Assembly: GCF_029784135.1 (NCBI RefSeq)
Contig: NC_073744.1
Span: forward strand, 74,089,794 to 74,153,793
Reading direction: 5' to 3'
DNA: 64,000 nucleotides
DNA from: Toxorhynchites rutilus septentrionalis
Lineage: Eukaryota > Arthropoda > Insecta > Diptera > Culicidae
Both the position numbers and the translations under genes were made by a program. Below the pieces are notes generated by a model. It was not told the origin of the DNA. It did not search any database and saw only the letters and a list, made by a program, of their open reading frames with translations. The first letter of the stretch is position 1, and each line of letters begins with the position of its first letter. Shown here in pieces: positions 33,991-45,800 of this stretch.

Positions 33991-35366
33991 AATGTGTCGC
34001 GAATGACAGGCATAGAAGAATATAAACTTATAACGCAGAAAGCGATCATGGCGTTTTGGTTCGCATGCTATCCGATTCTTTAAGTGTTAACCGGAACATA
34101 GTTCTCTCGTTCTCGTTTGTGTCATGAGTCGTTGCATGTAACAACAAAAAAATATCACTGGGTGAAATGATTTCTGCAAGATCATCTTTGAACAAACGAG
34201 AGTGAGTTATTCAGTGAAACGTTCACTTGGCAAACACTGCATTTGACGATTCTTTTCTAATTATACAGATACAGGATCAATTTCGCGAATATCGATTGGA
34301 CTTACAACGTTTATCACGATGTCTTTATGGGAATTCAATTTTACGAATTTTCTCGTTGGTGGCACCATTGAGGGAATGGTGTATCCTTCGATGTTGATAG
34401 CTCAGATAATCGGTAAATCAGGAACTTTGGTCTTGAGGGATGCCATTAGATGTGGCACAGGAAAATTTAAATACTTGGAAAAACGCAGGATGATTTCAGG
34501 ATGAACAAACGGATTATTTCTAAAACGATCTGGATGGTTTATTCGCGATATTATACGGTTAAAGGTTGGATTCGGGATGAAAAAAAATGTTTTTCCTATG
34601 GATCGATTTCTACGCTTTCACACATTTGTTCGTATGCGTTCATGCTGTGCTTGAACGTGCTTCTGAACTGATCAGCTTGTTCACCAGATCAAAACCCTAC
34701 AAAGAACTTATGAGGAGTTTTCGTACCCCCACTTTTGCATGTTTTACGTATATTTTTTTTACTTAGTTTATACATTGATGTTGAAACATTTCCGAGATCT
34801 CCACTCAGAAGGTGCGTTAAACTTTGGTACCGAAAATTGTCTTTCAGGAATTAGCCTAACCATACACATAATTCAATTAGCTAACATTGCTTAAACCCCA
34901 AAAAGGCGTTTCCGTTTCATTCCGTTTCTCGAAATGGCAAAACAGGATCAAACAACGCCCCGGGAAGCGTGTTCACAAAGGAAGAAATACGCCGCGATTG
35001 AGGGAACCTTGGGCAACGCGCTTATAAACAACAAATGAGGGAGAGAGAGTGAAAACAAAAGTAAGAGAACACGTTGAACATTTAATGACTATAATTAAAT
35101 TGCAAATAAATATGTGAAAAGAACACACTGCACAGCAGAGATTAAAATTATTTACCTTACCTTTCATTTCCCTGTGTTATTCGCGCCGGTCTCGTTCTTC
35201 GGCACTACGAGGGCAGAGTGTTGTCGGACGAGTTCTCCAGAGATCGGAGCGAATCCTTAGTGCGCTCCGTTTCTATTTGTATAAATACAGTCGCACACAA
35301 AGTGACACAAACACATTCGAACAAGGTGTCTAATTCGTTTTTTTTTTCTTTTGCTTTTCCTTGCAG
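33991..35366. other. Intron 1, right part, unassigned
   Basis: Mixed sequence without recognised repeats. ORF 34319-34504 has no domain and weak support. A T-rich tract from about 35338 leads into TTGCAG before exon 2. Confidence 0.35.
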
Positions 35367-35560
35367 CCATCCAGTTGTTTATCCGATAAAGAGGAGGATG
35401 AAATTTACGGCTTCGGCTACGGTGTGTTTGCCCCAAGGGTTGGCAGAACGACTCTGCAGCAACAGCAACAGCAGCAGTCTCAACCAAACTCTCAGCAACA
35501 GCAACAACAATCACAAAATTCCACCAATGTACCTGCGAACAGTGCTGCCACACAGCAAAG
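35367..35560 (+). CDS. Host gene, internal exon 2 of 4 (phase 0-2), with polyglutamine tract
   Basis: A 194-bp exon between a strong acceptor (pyrimidine tract, TTGCAG) and the consensus donor AAG|GTAAGT. It starts PSSCLSDKEEDEIYGFGYGV, an acidic and Gly/Tyr-rich stretch that looks like a linear interaction motif. It continues APRVGRTT and then two Gln runs encoded by mixed CAG and CAA, within Ser/Asn-rich sequence. It ends with two bases of a codon (AG), completed by the first base of exon 3. Gln-tract length probably varies between strains, as mixed CAG/CAA tracts often do. The CLSDKEEDE segment is the best query for identifying the gene. Confidence 0.82.
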
Positions 35561-36852
35561 GTAAGTCCTAGGTTCTTGTGCGAACTCATCACATCGGAGT
35601 AGTTGGAAAGGGAGCGTTGGGGGACCAATTTTCCATCAATTTTCTATTTGTTTAAATTCAATATTTAACTTGTCCTTCAGAGGAAGCTTTCGAGCCACCG
35701 ATACGCACCTAATTAAGTATGTGAAAATAGCCGGAAATGATTGACAGTCGCGTCGGTTGCGGAAGTTGGTTTAAACGAATTTGAGGCTGGGTTAAAAAGT
35801 CGACAAATAAATGTTCAATTAAGCTACCAATTGGTTATTAACGCGCGGGATTCGGAGCTACCCGCATGAATCGCGTGGCGAAATGCGGGGGGAAAGGTGG
35901 TCGCGTGACGGTCGGTTCATCGGATATTAATGTTTCTGATGTTGTTCTGATACAAGGCCGGGTGCGTCGGAAACAGTATCGATTAGATTTCAATGAATTA
36001 ATCATACTTTACTGCCCGCCCATGTTTCACCCCGACGGGATGTGATTGTTTATTGCTGCGGGATGGAAAAGAGGCGACGAAAATGTGGCGTTTGTATTTT
36101 TGAGTATTCGCCTGGGTGTTACAAACCTTGGATATGGGTCGCTATTTTTTGCACACACCTATCGACCTGTTGGCGTTGAATGTTGAATTTCGTGTAGCCC
36201 TTCGTATTAATATTTGATGCTGTTGGCCACTTTGTTGAAATGATGCCATTTCTGGAGCCACTCTCGAACCAAAAACGCGCGTAAATAATCAACAAGTACC
36301 GAATGTTTTACATCGGGTTCATCCAACGAAAAGAAAAAAAAAACATTGATCTCACTTTCCTAGGAGTGGAATGGAATGGAATACATTGGGCGCAATCGAT
36401 CCTATCGAAAAAATAAGCGGTACTCGTTTCGAATGTTTATTGCTTTCTCCGACGCTATTTGCATTAATTTCGAGCGTCATCCTTCACCACTCCCACGGCT
36501 TGTCGAGGGTTTCATTGCCGTTGTCCGAGCGAGAGCAAAAAGGAGAAAAAAAATCCTAGCGTTGAAAACTCGTTCCATCCCCGTCTCACGTGGCTCAAAT
36601 GATTTTATCGCATGTTAAGTGATTCATTAGGCACTTTTCACCGCCCGACAGCCAATCGATATAATATTTCAATTATTTTTAGAAAGGTTTTGCCATCGGT
36701 GGCAGTCGCGATTGCTTACCTCCCGCTCTCCCCAAAACCATCGGCTAGTTGAGTTTTCATCGCGAATGTTATTTCTTGTTCTAACTGTTTTTCATTCACC
36801 GGTTCGTGTTTTCTCTCATGTTTCTTATTGCCCTTTTTTGGTTTCATTGCAG
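35561..36852. other. Intron 2 (1.3 kb), no repeat recognised
   Basis: The shortest visible intron and unusually free of transposon sequence, in contrast to introns 1 and 3. ORFs at 36371-36618 overlap in two frames and have no domain. Confidence 0.5.
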
Positions 36853-36899
36853 CTGTCTCAGTCCACGTTCGGCGTATTTTTACGAGTTTCCACCTGCAG
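36853..36899 (+). CDS. Host gene, internal exon 3 of 4 (47 bp, phase 2-1)
   Basis: A short exon between TTTCATTGCAG and CAG|GTAAGT. Its first base completes the Ser codon left by exon 2, then it reads CLSPRSAYFYEFPPA and leaves one base that exon 4 completes to Asp. The clean phase match on both sides is the main support, because the exon is too short to show coding bias. The repeated aromatic residues followed by PP could be a binding motif. Short exons like this are often alternatively spliced, but skipping it would shift the frame (47 is not a multiple of 3). Confidence 0.75.
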
Positions 36900-37189
36900 G
36901 TAAGTGATTTGATTACAGCGCGAAACAAACCCCTCTTGGTTTAAATATTGGGCTTTTTTGGTGTGTTGTGTCGAATAAATGCTAATTGTCGAAGGAAAAT
37001 ATAATTTATCATTGATATTTTAATATCAATGTTAAAATCGATACCGAGCAAGGAGAGCAAAAATGTGACTTGGAATCTCAGAACGAAAGGTGAAGAACGA
37101 TAATTCGGATTCGGAATTTGTATCTGTGGGTTTGAATTTGAAATATCTAGTATGGAATCTTAGATTGGCATCTAATTCAAAGTTTTGAA
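36900..37189. other. Start of intron 3
   Basis: Intron sequence that grades into GGAATCT-type repeats near 37070-37180. No gene or RNA signal is seen. Confidence 0.4.
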
Positions 37190-37745
37190 ATCAATTTGGT
37201 TCCATTTGCTTGATTAGTTCTCGAGTTATGCAGAAATGTGTGTTTCATTTGTATGGTAGCCACCCACTTAGAGATGGGGAGAAGTGTCGATCCACCATAG
37301 AATCATTTATTGTCCCCTAAAAGCTTCACATGCCAGATTTGGTTCCATTTGCTTGATTAGTTCTCGAGTTATGCAGACCCCACCCCCTTAGAGAGAGGGG
37401 AGGAGTGTCGAATCATTATAGAAATAATTTTTGCCCCCTAAGACCTCCACATGCCAAATTTGGTCACATTTGCTTGATTTGTTTCCGAGTTATGCAGAAA
37501 TTTTGTGTTTCATTTGTATGGCAGATTCCCATTAGAGAGGAGGGAGGAGTGTCGAATCATCGTATGAACATTTCTTGCCCTTCAAAACCTCCACTTGCCA
37601 AATTTGGCTCCATTTGCTTGATTAGTTTCCGAGTTATGCAGGAATTTGTGTTTCATTTGTTTGGTAGCCACCCACTTAGAGATGGGGAGAAGCGTCGAAG
37701 TGTTTGCTTGATTAGTTCTCGAGTTATGCACCCCTTTTTCGATAA
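37190..37745. repeat. Minisatellite of the same ~135-bp unit as 13800-14360, without terminal repeats
   Basis: About four units with CCATTTGCTTGATTAGTTCT, GAGTTATGCAG, TGTGTTTCATTTGTATGG, a CCACCCACTTAGAGATGGGG-type tract, and CATAGAA...TTATTG. The flanking CTAGCTGACCCGG termini of the related elements are not seen here, so this is either a truncated element or an array that expanded on its own. Confidence 0.75.
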
Positions 37746-38089
37746 CGCGTTTTAAACGGCGAACAAAATTCTTCATGCACTCTAACATTACCACTTCGAT
37801 GCTGTTGAAAATCCGAGTTATTTCTTCGAGAAATGTTGAAGTTCTTACTATAAGAGGACAAAGTTTCATTAAGGCTTCGGTTGCTCGAGTAATACGATTT
37901 CACTAAAAATACACGTTCTTATAAATTGTACATCTTGACACTAAAAACCATTCGATCAGACTGAACGAGTAGCCGAATATTATCGTCCCGAAGTGGAGAA
38001 TGCAGTGTTACCATCAACGGAGCGAAACATTTTTTTTTATAAGGTGCTATTCCATTTTTTTGCGTTAGCGTTTAATCTGAAAGACCCTG
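37746..38089. other. Intron 3 spacer, unassigned
   Basis: No supported feature; it lies between the minisatellite and the satellite-like block. Confidence 0.3.
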
Positions 38090-41000
38090 TATAAAATTGA
38101 AATTTTGAGATATTAAATCTGGGATCTGAAATTGGTATCCTAAATATTCCAATCCGACATTGGAGTTATAATCTCCAATCCAAATCTTCAATCTGAGACC
38201 TCAATTTTAATCTTCATTCTGTACTTAGAACCCTACAATGAATTCGATATTTCGAATCAACATCTGGAAACGATAGTCTGTATTTTGAGATCTGAAATGT
38301 CAAGTATGTTTCTGGGATTTTAATCTGGAATCATTATTTGGAATCCGAAATATGAAGCTGGCATCTCAACCAGTTCTGAATCTTGAATCTCGCATTAGAA
38401 ATTTATCTGAATCTAGAATCTGTAACCTGAAACATAGAAACCTGATCCTGGAATTAGAATGAATGTATCTGAATCTTGATAAGAAAAAAAAGTTCTCTCT
38501 GAAATAGAGAACTGAATCAGCGAACCCAAATTTAAAGTGATACACAAAATCTCACTGAATTCAAAATCAGAACTATGAATTTGAAATTCGTTCGGAACTT
38601 CAATCACAATTTGGGATTCAATAAAAGACTCTAAATTTGGGATCTGAATCTCAAATCGAAACAGAGAATACAAAGTTCATCAAGAATCCCAAATTTAATC
38701 CGAAGCTCCAATTTAGCTAACACAATCTGTAAACGAGAGTCCGAAGTTGCGGCTCTGAAACTTCCAATTTGAATCCAAAACTCGATTCGGAAACCATATC
38801 TAAATTGTAAATCTTCATCTAAACCCCGAATCGAATTTGGAATCGAGAAGCGGGAAACTGGATCCGAACAAGAATCGGAATGTAAATTCGACTCGGAGAT
38901 CTTTATCAGGACGCGGAGTGAATCTCTAAATCTCTTAATCTTTGAATCTTAGTCTATACTCTGAAATATGGAATTGAGCTTACAATCAGACTTTCATAAA
39001 TGATTGTGAATACTAATCTTCAAAACGAAACTAGAATCTGTTGTCTAGCTTATAATTTGTCATCTGTTATTTTGAATTTTAAATTTGGAATATTTCATCT
39101 GAAATCTGAATCTAAAAACTCAAATCTGAAACCAGAATCTGTAATTTGGAATTTGTGATTTGAAATATGTAATGTGGAGTCTGGAATTTGAATTTTGGAA
39201 TTTCGATCTGGAGCGATCCCAATCTTAATCTGAATCGGAATTGGAATCGAAATCAAAATCAATATCGGAATCACAATCGTAATCGGAAACGGAATCGGAA
39301 TCTGGAATCTGGAATCTGATAATGGAATCTGTGTTTGAAATATGTTTGAATCTGTATCCGTAGTTTTGTATATTTGAATCTGGAACCTGAACCTTTAAAT
39401 CCTGAATCTGGAATTAGAATGAAAGTATCTGAATCTTAATCGGAACCACTAAAATAGAACACTGAAGCTGCGAATTCGAATTTAAAGTAGTACACAAAAT
39501 CAAAACCTCATTAAAAACTTGGAATTTGAATCTAACATTTCATTTGAATTCAAAATAAGAACTATGAATTTTTAAATTTCAAATCTAGAATCTGAATCAT
39601 GCAATCATGAACCTAAAACGGGAATTAAGTCTCGTTCGGAGTTTAAAGCAAGCAGTTTAAATCGCATCCAGATTCTAAAATTTGACTCTGGAATCTGAGC
39701 ATGAATTTGAATATTAAATTTGAATTTATGAATATTTAGTCTAAGTATTAGCTAAAATGGAGAATTGATATCTGAATTCTGAGAGATTAATAAAGACAAT
39801 GGATCTCGACTATGACTTAAGGATGAAAATATTGAATCCAGACCTCATCTGGAACCTGGAATTTGAATTTTACATTTCATATGAATTCAAAATCAGAAAC
39901 TACAACATCGAATCTGAAATTTGGGATGCAGAAAATGGATTTGATGTGTTCAGACTGTGATTTTGAATCTAGAATCTGGAGTCTTGGATATGGAATCTGG
40001 AATCATAATAATCCGGACGCTAGTAGTCTGAGATCTAAGTCAAACCGGTAAATTTAAGTCTGAATCCAATATCGGAATAAAGAATCTTTATCTCATAAAG
40101 ATACCCTTAAATTTATTTCGTTCTTCCTCTCTGAATTCGGAATTGATAGTCTGGAATCACACTTGAATCACAATCTAAATCAAAATACCAATCTAGGATC
40201 TGCATCAAGGCTCTGATTCTGATATCTTCTTTAATTTGAGACATAACGTTTTAATATTATCCGAAATTGGAATTTTTAATCTACAGCCTGGAATCTGGAA
40301 ATTTGATATTTGAAATTTGAAATCTTGAACATTTGAACCGGAATCTGGAATGCTGGTTATGAAACCGATACCTTAATTTTAAACCGGAAAATATAATCAA
40401 AATTTCATCCAGAATTCGAAGTTTTAATCTGTTGATTGTTGCCCGGAATCCAAAATCTGTATCTTGAGTCTAAGTCCGAAATTTGAATCTGAATCAAAAT
40501 CTGGAACTGGGATCTGTGATAACAAATTGGAACCTGAAAACTAAGTCCGAACTTGAAGCTGTATATAGATCTGAGTGCGAATCTCAATATGAATTTCCAT
40601 TTTGGAACATAGTGTCCAAATCGCATCCAGCATCTGGAAGATGTTTCTGGGACCTAAACAAAAATTGGAATCAAAAACTTGAATTTACAAATATCTAATC
40701 TTAGTCTTAGGCTGATGAATTCGGATATGAATTTGGGATTTGTGATATGGAGATTGAAATCTGAATCCTTCGTCTTTTTCTGTGCTATAGAGAAGGACCA
40801 TGGGTCGCGATTGCCAGCTGGGAATGGGATCTTAGAATCCAGATCGTATCTGAATCCAAATTTTGAATTTCATATTTCATCTGAATTCAACTTCAGAAAT
40901 CGAAATAACGAATTTGAAATCAGAACTTTATAATGAAGAGCCTGTGATGAAAACATAGATCTTGAAGTGACCAATCTCATTCTGAGATCTGAGTCTGATA

Positions 41001-41090
41001 CGTAAATCAGAAATCTGAATCTGGTTTCAATCTTTCAATCTATCAATTTTTCAATATTGCAATCCTTCAACCTTTCAATCCTCAATCTTT

Positions 41091-41234
41091 GAATCTTTGA
41101 ATCTTTGAATCTTTGAATCTTTGAATCTTTGAATCTTTGAATCTTTGAATCTTTGAATCTTTGAATCTTTGAATCTTTGAATCTTTGAATCTTTGAATCT
41201 TTGAATCTTTGAATCTTTGAATCTTTGAATCTTT
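41091..41234. repeat. Perfect 8-bp tandem array (GAATCTTT) x 18
   Basis: Eighteen uninterrupted copies of GAATCTTT. It continues directly, in register, into the CAATCTTT array. Confidence 0.95.
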
Positions 41235-41418
41235 CAATCTATCAATCATTCAATCATTCAATCTTTCAATCTTTTAATCTTTCAATCATTCAATCCTTCA
41301 ATCTTTCAATCTTTCAATCTTTCAATCTTTCAATCTTTCAATCTTTCAATCTTTCAATCTTTCAATCTTTCAATCTTTCAATCTTTCAATCTTTCAATCT
41401 TTCAATCTTTCAATCTTT
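41235..41418. repeat. 8-bp tandem array (CAATCTTT) x 23, last 15 perfect
   Basis: The same 8-bp register as the preceding array, but with C in place of G in the first position. Seven of the first eight units carry variants (CAATCTAT, CAATCATT, TAATCTTT, CAATCCTT) or lie between them, and the final 15 units (41299-41418) are identical. The 94-codon ORF across it repeats an 8-residue peptide and is an artefact. Confidence 0.93.
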
Positions 41419-41452
41419 CAATCTAAATCTGGAATCTGGAGCATTTTTTTTT

Positions 41453-42557
41453 CAGTGTTTCCCAGGCCCTGATATCCTGACAAACACTCAATTTTGTCTG
41501 ATTTTTTAGAAATGATCTTGATTTCTCCTGATTTTTGTACGTTCTACTTTATCAGATTAAAACATATCCGCAAAAAACTGGGATAAATGTCAGTTTTCCT
41601 AATTGAATAGGGGAATTGTCATAATAGCTTTTCTGTCCGCCCGTGTATAATGCTTACATTTAATCAAATTCGCCTGATACAAAGTTGTGTCTATTTTTTT
41701 TATCAATACGTGTGATGTATGAGCAGATCGTTTGAATAAACTTTTTAGAGTGAAAATCAAGAATAATTTTCAATACGCACAAATTTTCGGGGCTTTTCAG
41801 CATAGTACTGGATAATTTTCTGAAACCAGAATTTCTGACGAATTTAAGAAATAATAATGAGATTAAGTTTGAGGACCCACATTGACTTGTATGATGTGTA
41901 CAAGCGGCCGCGATGTTGTTGATGAAGGAATACGTTTCAGAGTGTAATATATTACAAGATATTACTCAAGAGAAACATTTTGAATTCAAAGTCAACATGA
42001 TAAGATGTTGTATTATATAACAGATTGAAAATACCGGTTAAACTATAGTAATTATATCTATAATCGAAACAAATAACATAAAAAAAGCTCAACAATTCAT
42101 TAACTGCTGATTTGCTTTCTTCATTCGGGAGTAAAGATTCATTCCAAAGTATGGAAGAAAGAAATTCTGAATATGGATTTTTTTTTGCATTTCACTGTAT
42201 GTTATTGGGAAAAAATATAGACGATCAAAAGATACCTGTAAAATACTTTTGATGGCAAAAAACTTCAACTCTATGGCCAGCTTAAAAAATAAGAGAAAAC
42301 AAACATGTTCTGAAAGAATAGTATTTTTAAGCTGCATGAAAGATGGTTAAAGATTGTAGAACTAAATAATTAGAATGTAGAATATAGAATATAGAATTAA
42401 AATGAATAAATGTAAGTGTGCCTATAAAAAATATGCTTTTGTTTTCCCATAAAACAGCACGAACTTTCTCGACAACCCAATATGATCCATCCTGATTTCA
42501 TCCTGATTTTCACTTTCATTCTTCCTGATTTCTGAAAATTATAGTTGGCAATCCTGA
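41453..42557. repeat. Dispersed repeat family B, copy 2, with weak inverted ends
   Basis: The left end reads TCAGTGTTTCCCAGGCCCTG and the right end, inverted, TCAGGATTGCCAACTATAAT, both followed by several TCCTGATTT phrases. The interior matches 17241-17460 and 17950-18235. No coding capacity; it may be a non-autonomous DNA element. Confidence 0.55.
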
Positions 42558-42579
42558 TCTTGAGTTTCGATTTAGGACG

Positions 42580-42837
42580 TTGGGTTTCAGATATTTTGGG
42601 TCTTTTGCATTTTTGATTTTTTTCATTTGTTGGGTTTTTCAAGTTTGTTTTCAAGATGTTTTGGATTATTTGTTTAAATTTTATAGATTTAGATTTTCTT
42701 TTTTCCGTTTTTTGGGATTTTTTTTTCGTTGTTTAATTTTTTTTCTTTTTTTTTGTTTCCTGGGCTGTGTTTTTAATTTTTTTAGTTTTTAAATATTTTT
42801 CATTTTTGAATTTTGATGGAACTTTTGTTTTTTTTGG
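42580..42837. repeat. T-rich low-complexity sequence, left flank of the R4-type element
   Basis: TTTTTTGG/TTTTGTTT-rich DNA very like 46740-47300 on the other side. The retrotransposon thus appears to have landed inside a T-rich block of roughly 0.8 kb. Confidence 0.65.
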
Positions 42838-45800
42838 CAGACTTATCTCACTTCTTAACTAGGCGAACCTAGCCAGAATTTTCACCTGCCCCCGGGCTTC
42901 TGAATGCCAAAGGGGGACTAGGCTCTGCGGAATGCACGTATCTGCATGCTCGTGCTGTTTCAGTCCTGACCGAGAAATTGTCGGACAATCGCGCAGGTAC
43001 TAAGGATGACCGACTTTTGGATGCCGGCCAATTCCTTCTCCATATTCAACACCTTTAGCGCTTCCAGAAGTGTCTTCGGGACAATTCCAGTTCCAGAGAG
43101 AACGACTGGAACAATTCTTGGGACCTCCCTTAGCCCCCACAGTTCCTTGAGCTCCACGGCCAATGGTCGGTACTTGCAGATTTTGCGACCGTGGGTCTCC
43201 TCCAGATTCTGGTTCAGTGGAATAGCGACATCGATGATGGTGACTTTGCGGTCGCTCTTGTCGTAAACCATTATATCTGGCCGGTTGTGGTGGATCGAGA
43301 GGTCGGTCAGAACAGTGCGATCCCAGTACAGCTTGAAACGGTCATTTTCCAGGACAGGTGCAGGCAGGTACCGGTAGTTTGGTACGTTGTCTTCCAGTAG
43401 AGCACATTGGAGCGCCAGTTGTCGATGAACAATACGGGCCACGTTGTTGTGGCGCTCGGTGTAGGCTGCGTTGGCCAAAACGGGACAGCCTCCCATAATG
43501 TGCTCTATGTTTTCACCTGGTTGATGACACATCCGGCAAATGTCATCAACGTCTTGATGCCAGACGTACCGCCTGCAGTTTCTCGTCGGCATTATCCTGT
43601 CCTGGATGGCTATCATGTCGGCTTCTACTACTGAAGAGAGTTCACCACGCGTTAGCCACAGATTAGATGCGGCCTTGTCGACGTGTGGCCGGTCCAGTTG
43701 ATGGGGGTGGGCACCATGCACTGCCTTCTGCTTCCAAGCTGCAATCTTCTCCTCCACTGTCTGCAGATTGCAGTTGAGTTGGTACTCCGCTTGCGCCAAG
43801 TGCAGAGCGCTGTATCCTCTGTCGGCGGCGCAGACAGCCCGGTATAGCGCGTTTTGGTTGGCGCGTTCTGCGAAGTACTCGCGCAGTTGTCGTACCTGGG
43901 CAACACACAGTGCAGATATGTCGACTATTCCAAGTCCCCCTTCTTTGCGTGGCAGTGAAACTCTCTCCAGTGCCGATTGAGGATGGTGCATTCCGGCCTC
44001 TTTAAATGCTTTCCTCATCCTCCTCTCAAGGTCCTCTAGGTCAGTTTTGCTCCATTTGACTACACCAAAACTGAAGGTCAGCAGGGGAACCGCGAATGTG
44101 TTGATCGCGCGTACCTTGTTCCCCGCGTTGAGGAAAGTCCTCAGGACACAGTTCACTCGACTCAAGAACTTGTCTCGCAGCTCCGTCTTGATGTCGGAGT
44201 GGCGAATCCCGGTGAGCTGTCGGAATCCAAGATATTTATAGGATTCGCCACGAACCATGTCTCTTATGAACTCGCCGTCATAGACCTCGTAACCTCCGGA
44301 TTCGGTAAGCTGCCCTTTCAGCAGATGGACACAGCGGCACTTGTCGAGGCCGAACTCCATGCAAATGTCCCTGCTTATGTCTTCGACAACCCGGATAGCT
44401 ACACCTAGACGCTGACGTGAATCAGCGTAGACCTTGAGATCATCCATGTAGAAGGTATGGGTCACTTCTTCGTGGGCGCCGTCGCCATACCTTATTTTAT
44501 AGCCATGACCGTTTCTATTGAGCGTCCTACTGAGGGGGTTCAATGCCAGACAAAACCAAAGCGGGCTGAAAGAGTCGCCTTGGAATATCCCCCTCTTTAT
44601 CTGCAGCGTTCTAGACTGCAACACATTTTCCCCATCACTGAGGTGCAGAGACGTACTCCACTGCCTCATCGCATGCTGCAGGAACCTAACGACGAAGGGA
44701 TCAATTTTGTAGAGCTCCAATACCCGGACGAGAAACGAGTGAGGTATGGAGTCATAAGCCTTCCTGTAATCGATATAGGCCATGCTTAGGTTCCGCTGGT
44801 TATAAACCGCCTGGCCGACTATGGCTGCGTCGATGATGGCCTGGTCTTTGCAGCCATGCGTATTTTTCCTGCATCCTTTCTGCTCTTCTGCGATGATGTG
44901 ATGCTGTTCGCAGTGAGCAGAAACTTTGGCGGTAATTATGCTGCTCAGTATTTTGTACAGACTCGATAGGCACGTTATCGGTCTGTACTTTGATGGGTTC
45001 AATGTGTTGCTGTCTTTCGGGAGGAGGAAGGTGACGCCACGGGTGGCGAATTCAGGAAGGTTGTGTGGGTCACGTAGCACCTTGTTGAAGCACTCAGCTA
45101 TCTTTGGATGTGCGACGGTCAGCTTCTTGTGCCAGAAGTTCTGAACACCATCGGGGCCCGGTGCTGCCCAGTTCCTCAGGTACCGCGAGGCTTCGCGGAC
45201 ATCGTTCTCTCCGACGATGATAGCTGGCATCTCTCCAATTTCACCACAACTCTCCTCCTCCCGTCTTAACCACATTTGCCCGTCGCGATGTTCTACTGGG
45301 GTCTCCCAAATACCAGCCCAGAAGTTCGTCACATCGCTAATATCTGGCAAACCTTCGCGGTAGTCGGGCTTCTCGTCGCTAATGTGGTCGTAGAACGCTT
45401 TCTCGTTATCTCTGAACATCCGATTTTGTTCCTGGCGCTTTGCAGAGTCAGAGTAACGTTTCAGCCGTTTTGTAAGGACGCTCAATTGCTGTACCAGTGT
45501 GTCGAGTTTTTCCGTCAGCTGGTGAGCTCCCAGCTGGCGAAGTTCAGTAGGCCGCACGATCACAGCAACTTGGCGACATAATTTCACCGATCTGCTGCCT
45601 CTTTTGTACGCCATCAGTCTTCCAATTGCGGCGCGCTTGTTTAGGATCCGTTGCTCCAATCTCCTTCGCCATGGAGGCTCACGCCTTTCACGGAGATGTT
45701 GGAGCAGTCCGCCTCTTGGCCTAATACGGTATCCTAAACTTTTGGCGGTCGCCACAGCAGCACAGTAAACTTTCAGTTGCAGCTCCTCCATGTTCTCAGC

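Larger units (their letters stand above)
38090..41440. repeat. 3.3-kb degenerate satellite of AATCTGGAATCTGAA phrases
   Basis: Almost the whole block is built from drifted short phrases: GAATCTGGAATC, TTGAATCT, GAAATCTGAA and TCTGAATCC. The basic unit seems to be 6-8 bp around AATCT. It ends in the two perfect 8-bp arrays listed separately. ORFs inside are rich in Ile, Leu, Glu, Ser and Asn because of the repeat and are not genes. Small patches of the same type occur at 8600-8740, 37070-37180 and 47310-47350. Confidence 0.85.

Noticed and set aside
41225..41509. 94-codon ORF with a repeated 8-residue peptide (FQSFNLSI)
   Set aside because: It is the translation of an 8-bp tandem array, where three units give eight codons. 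No start context or non-repeat coding sequence is present.
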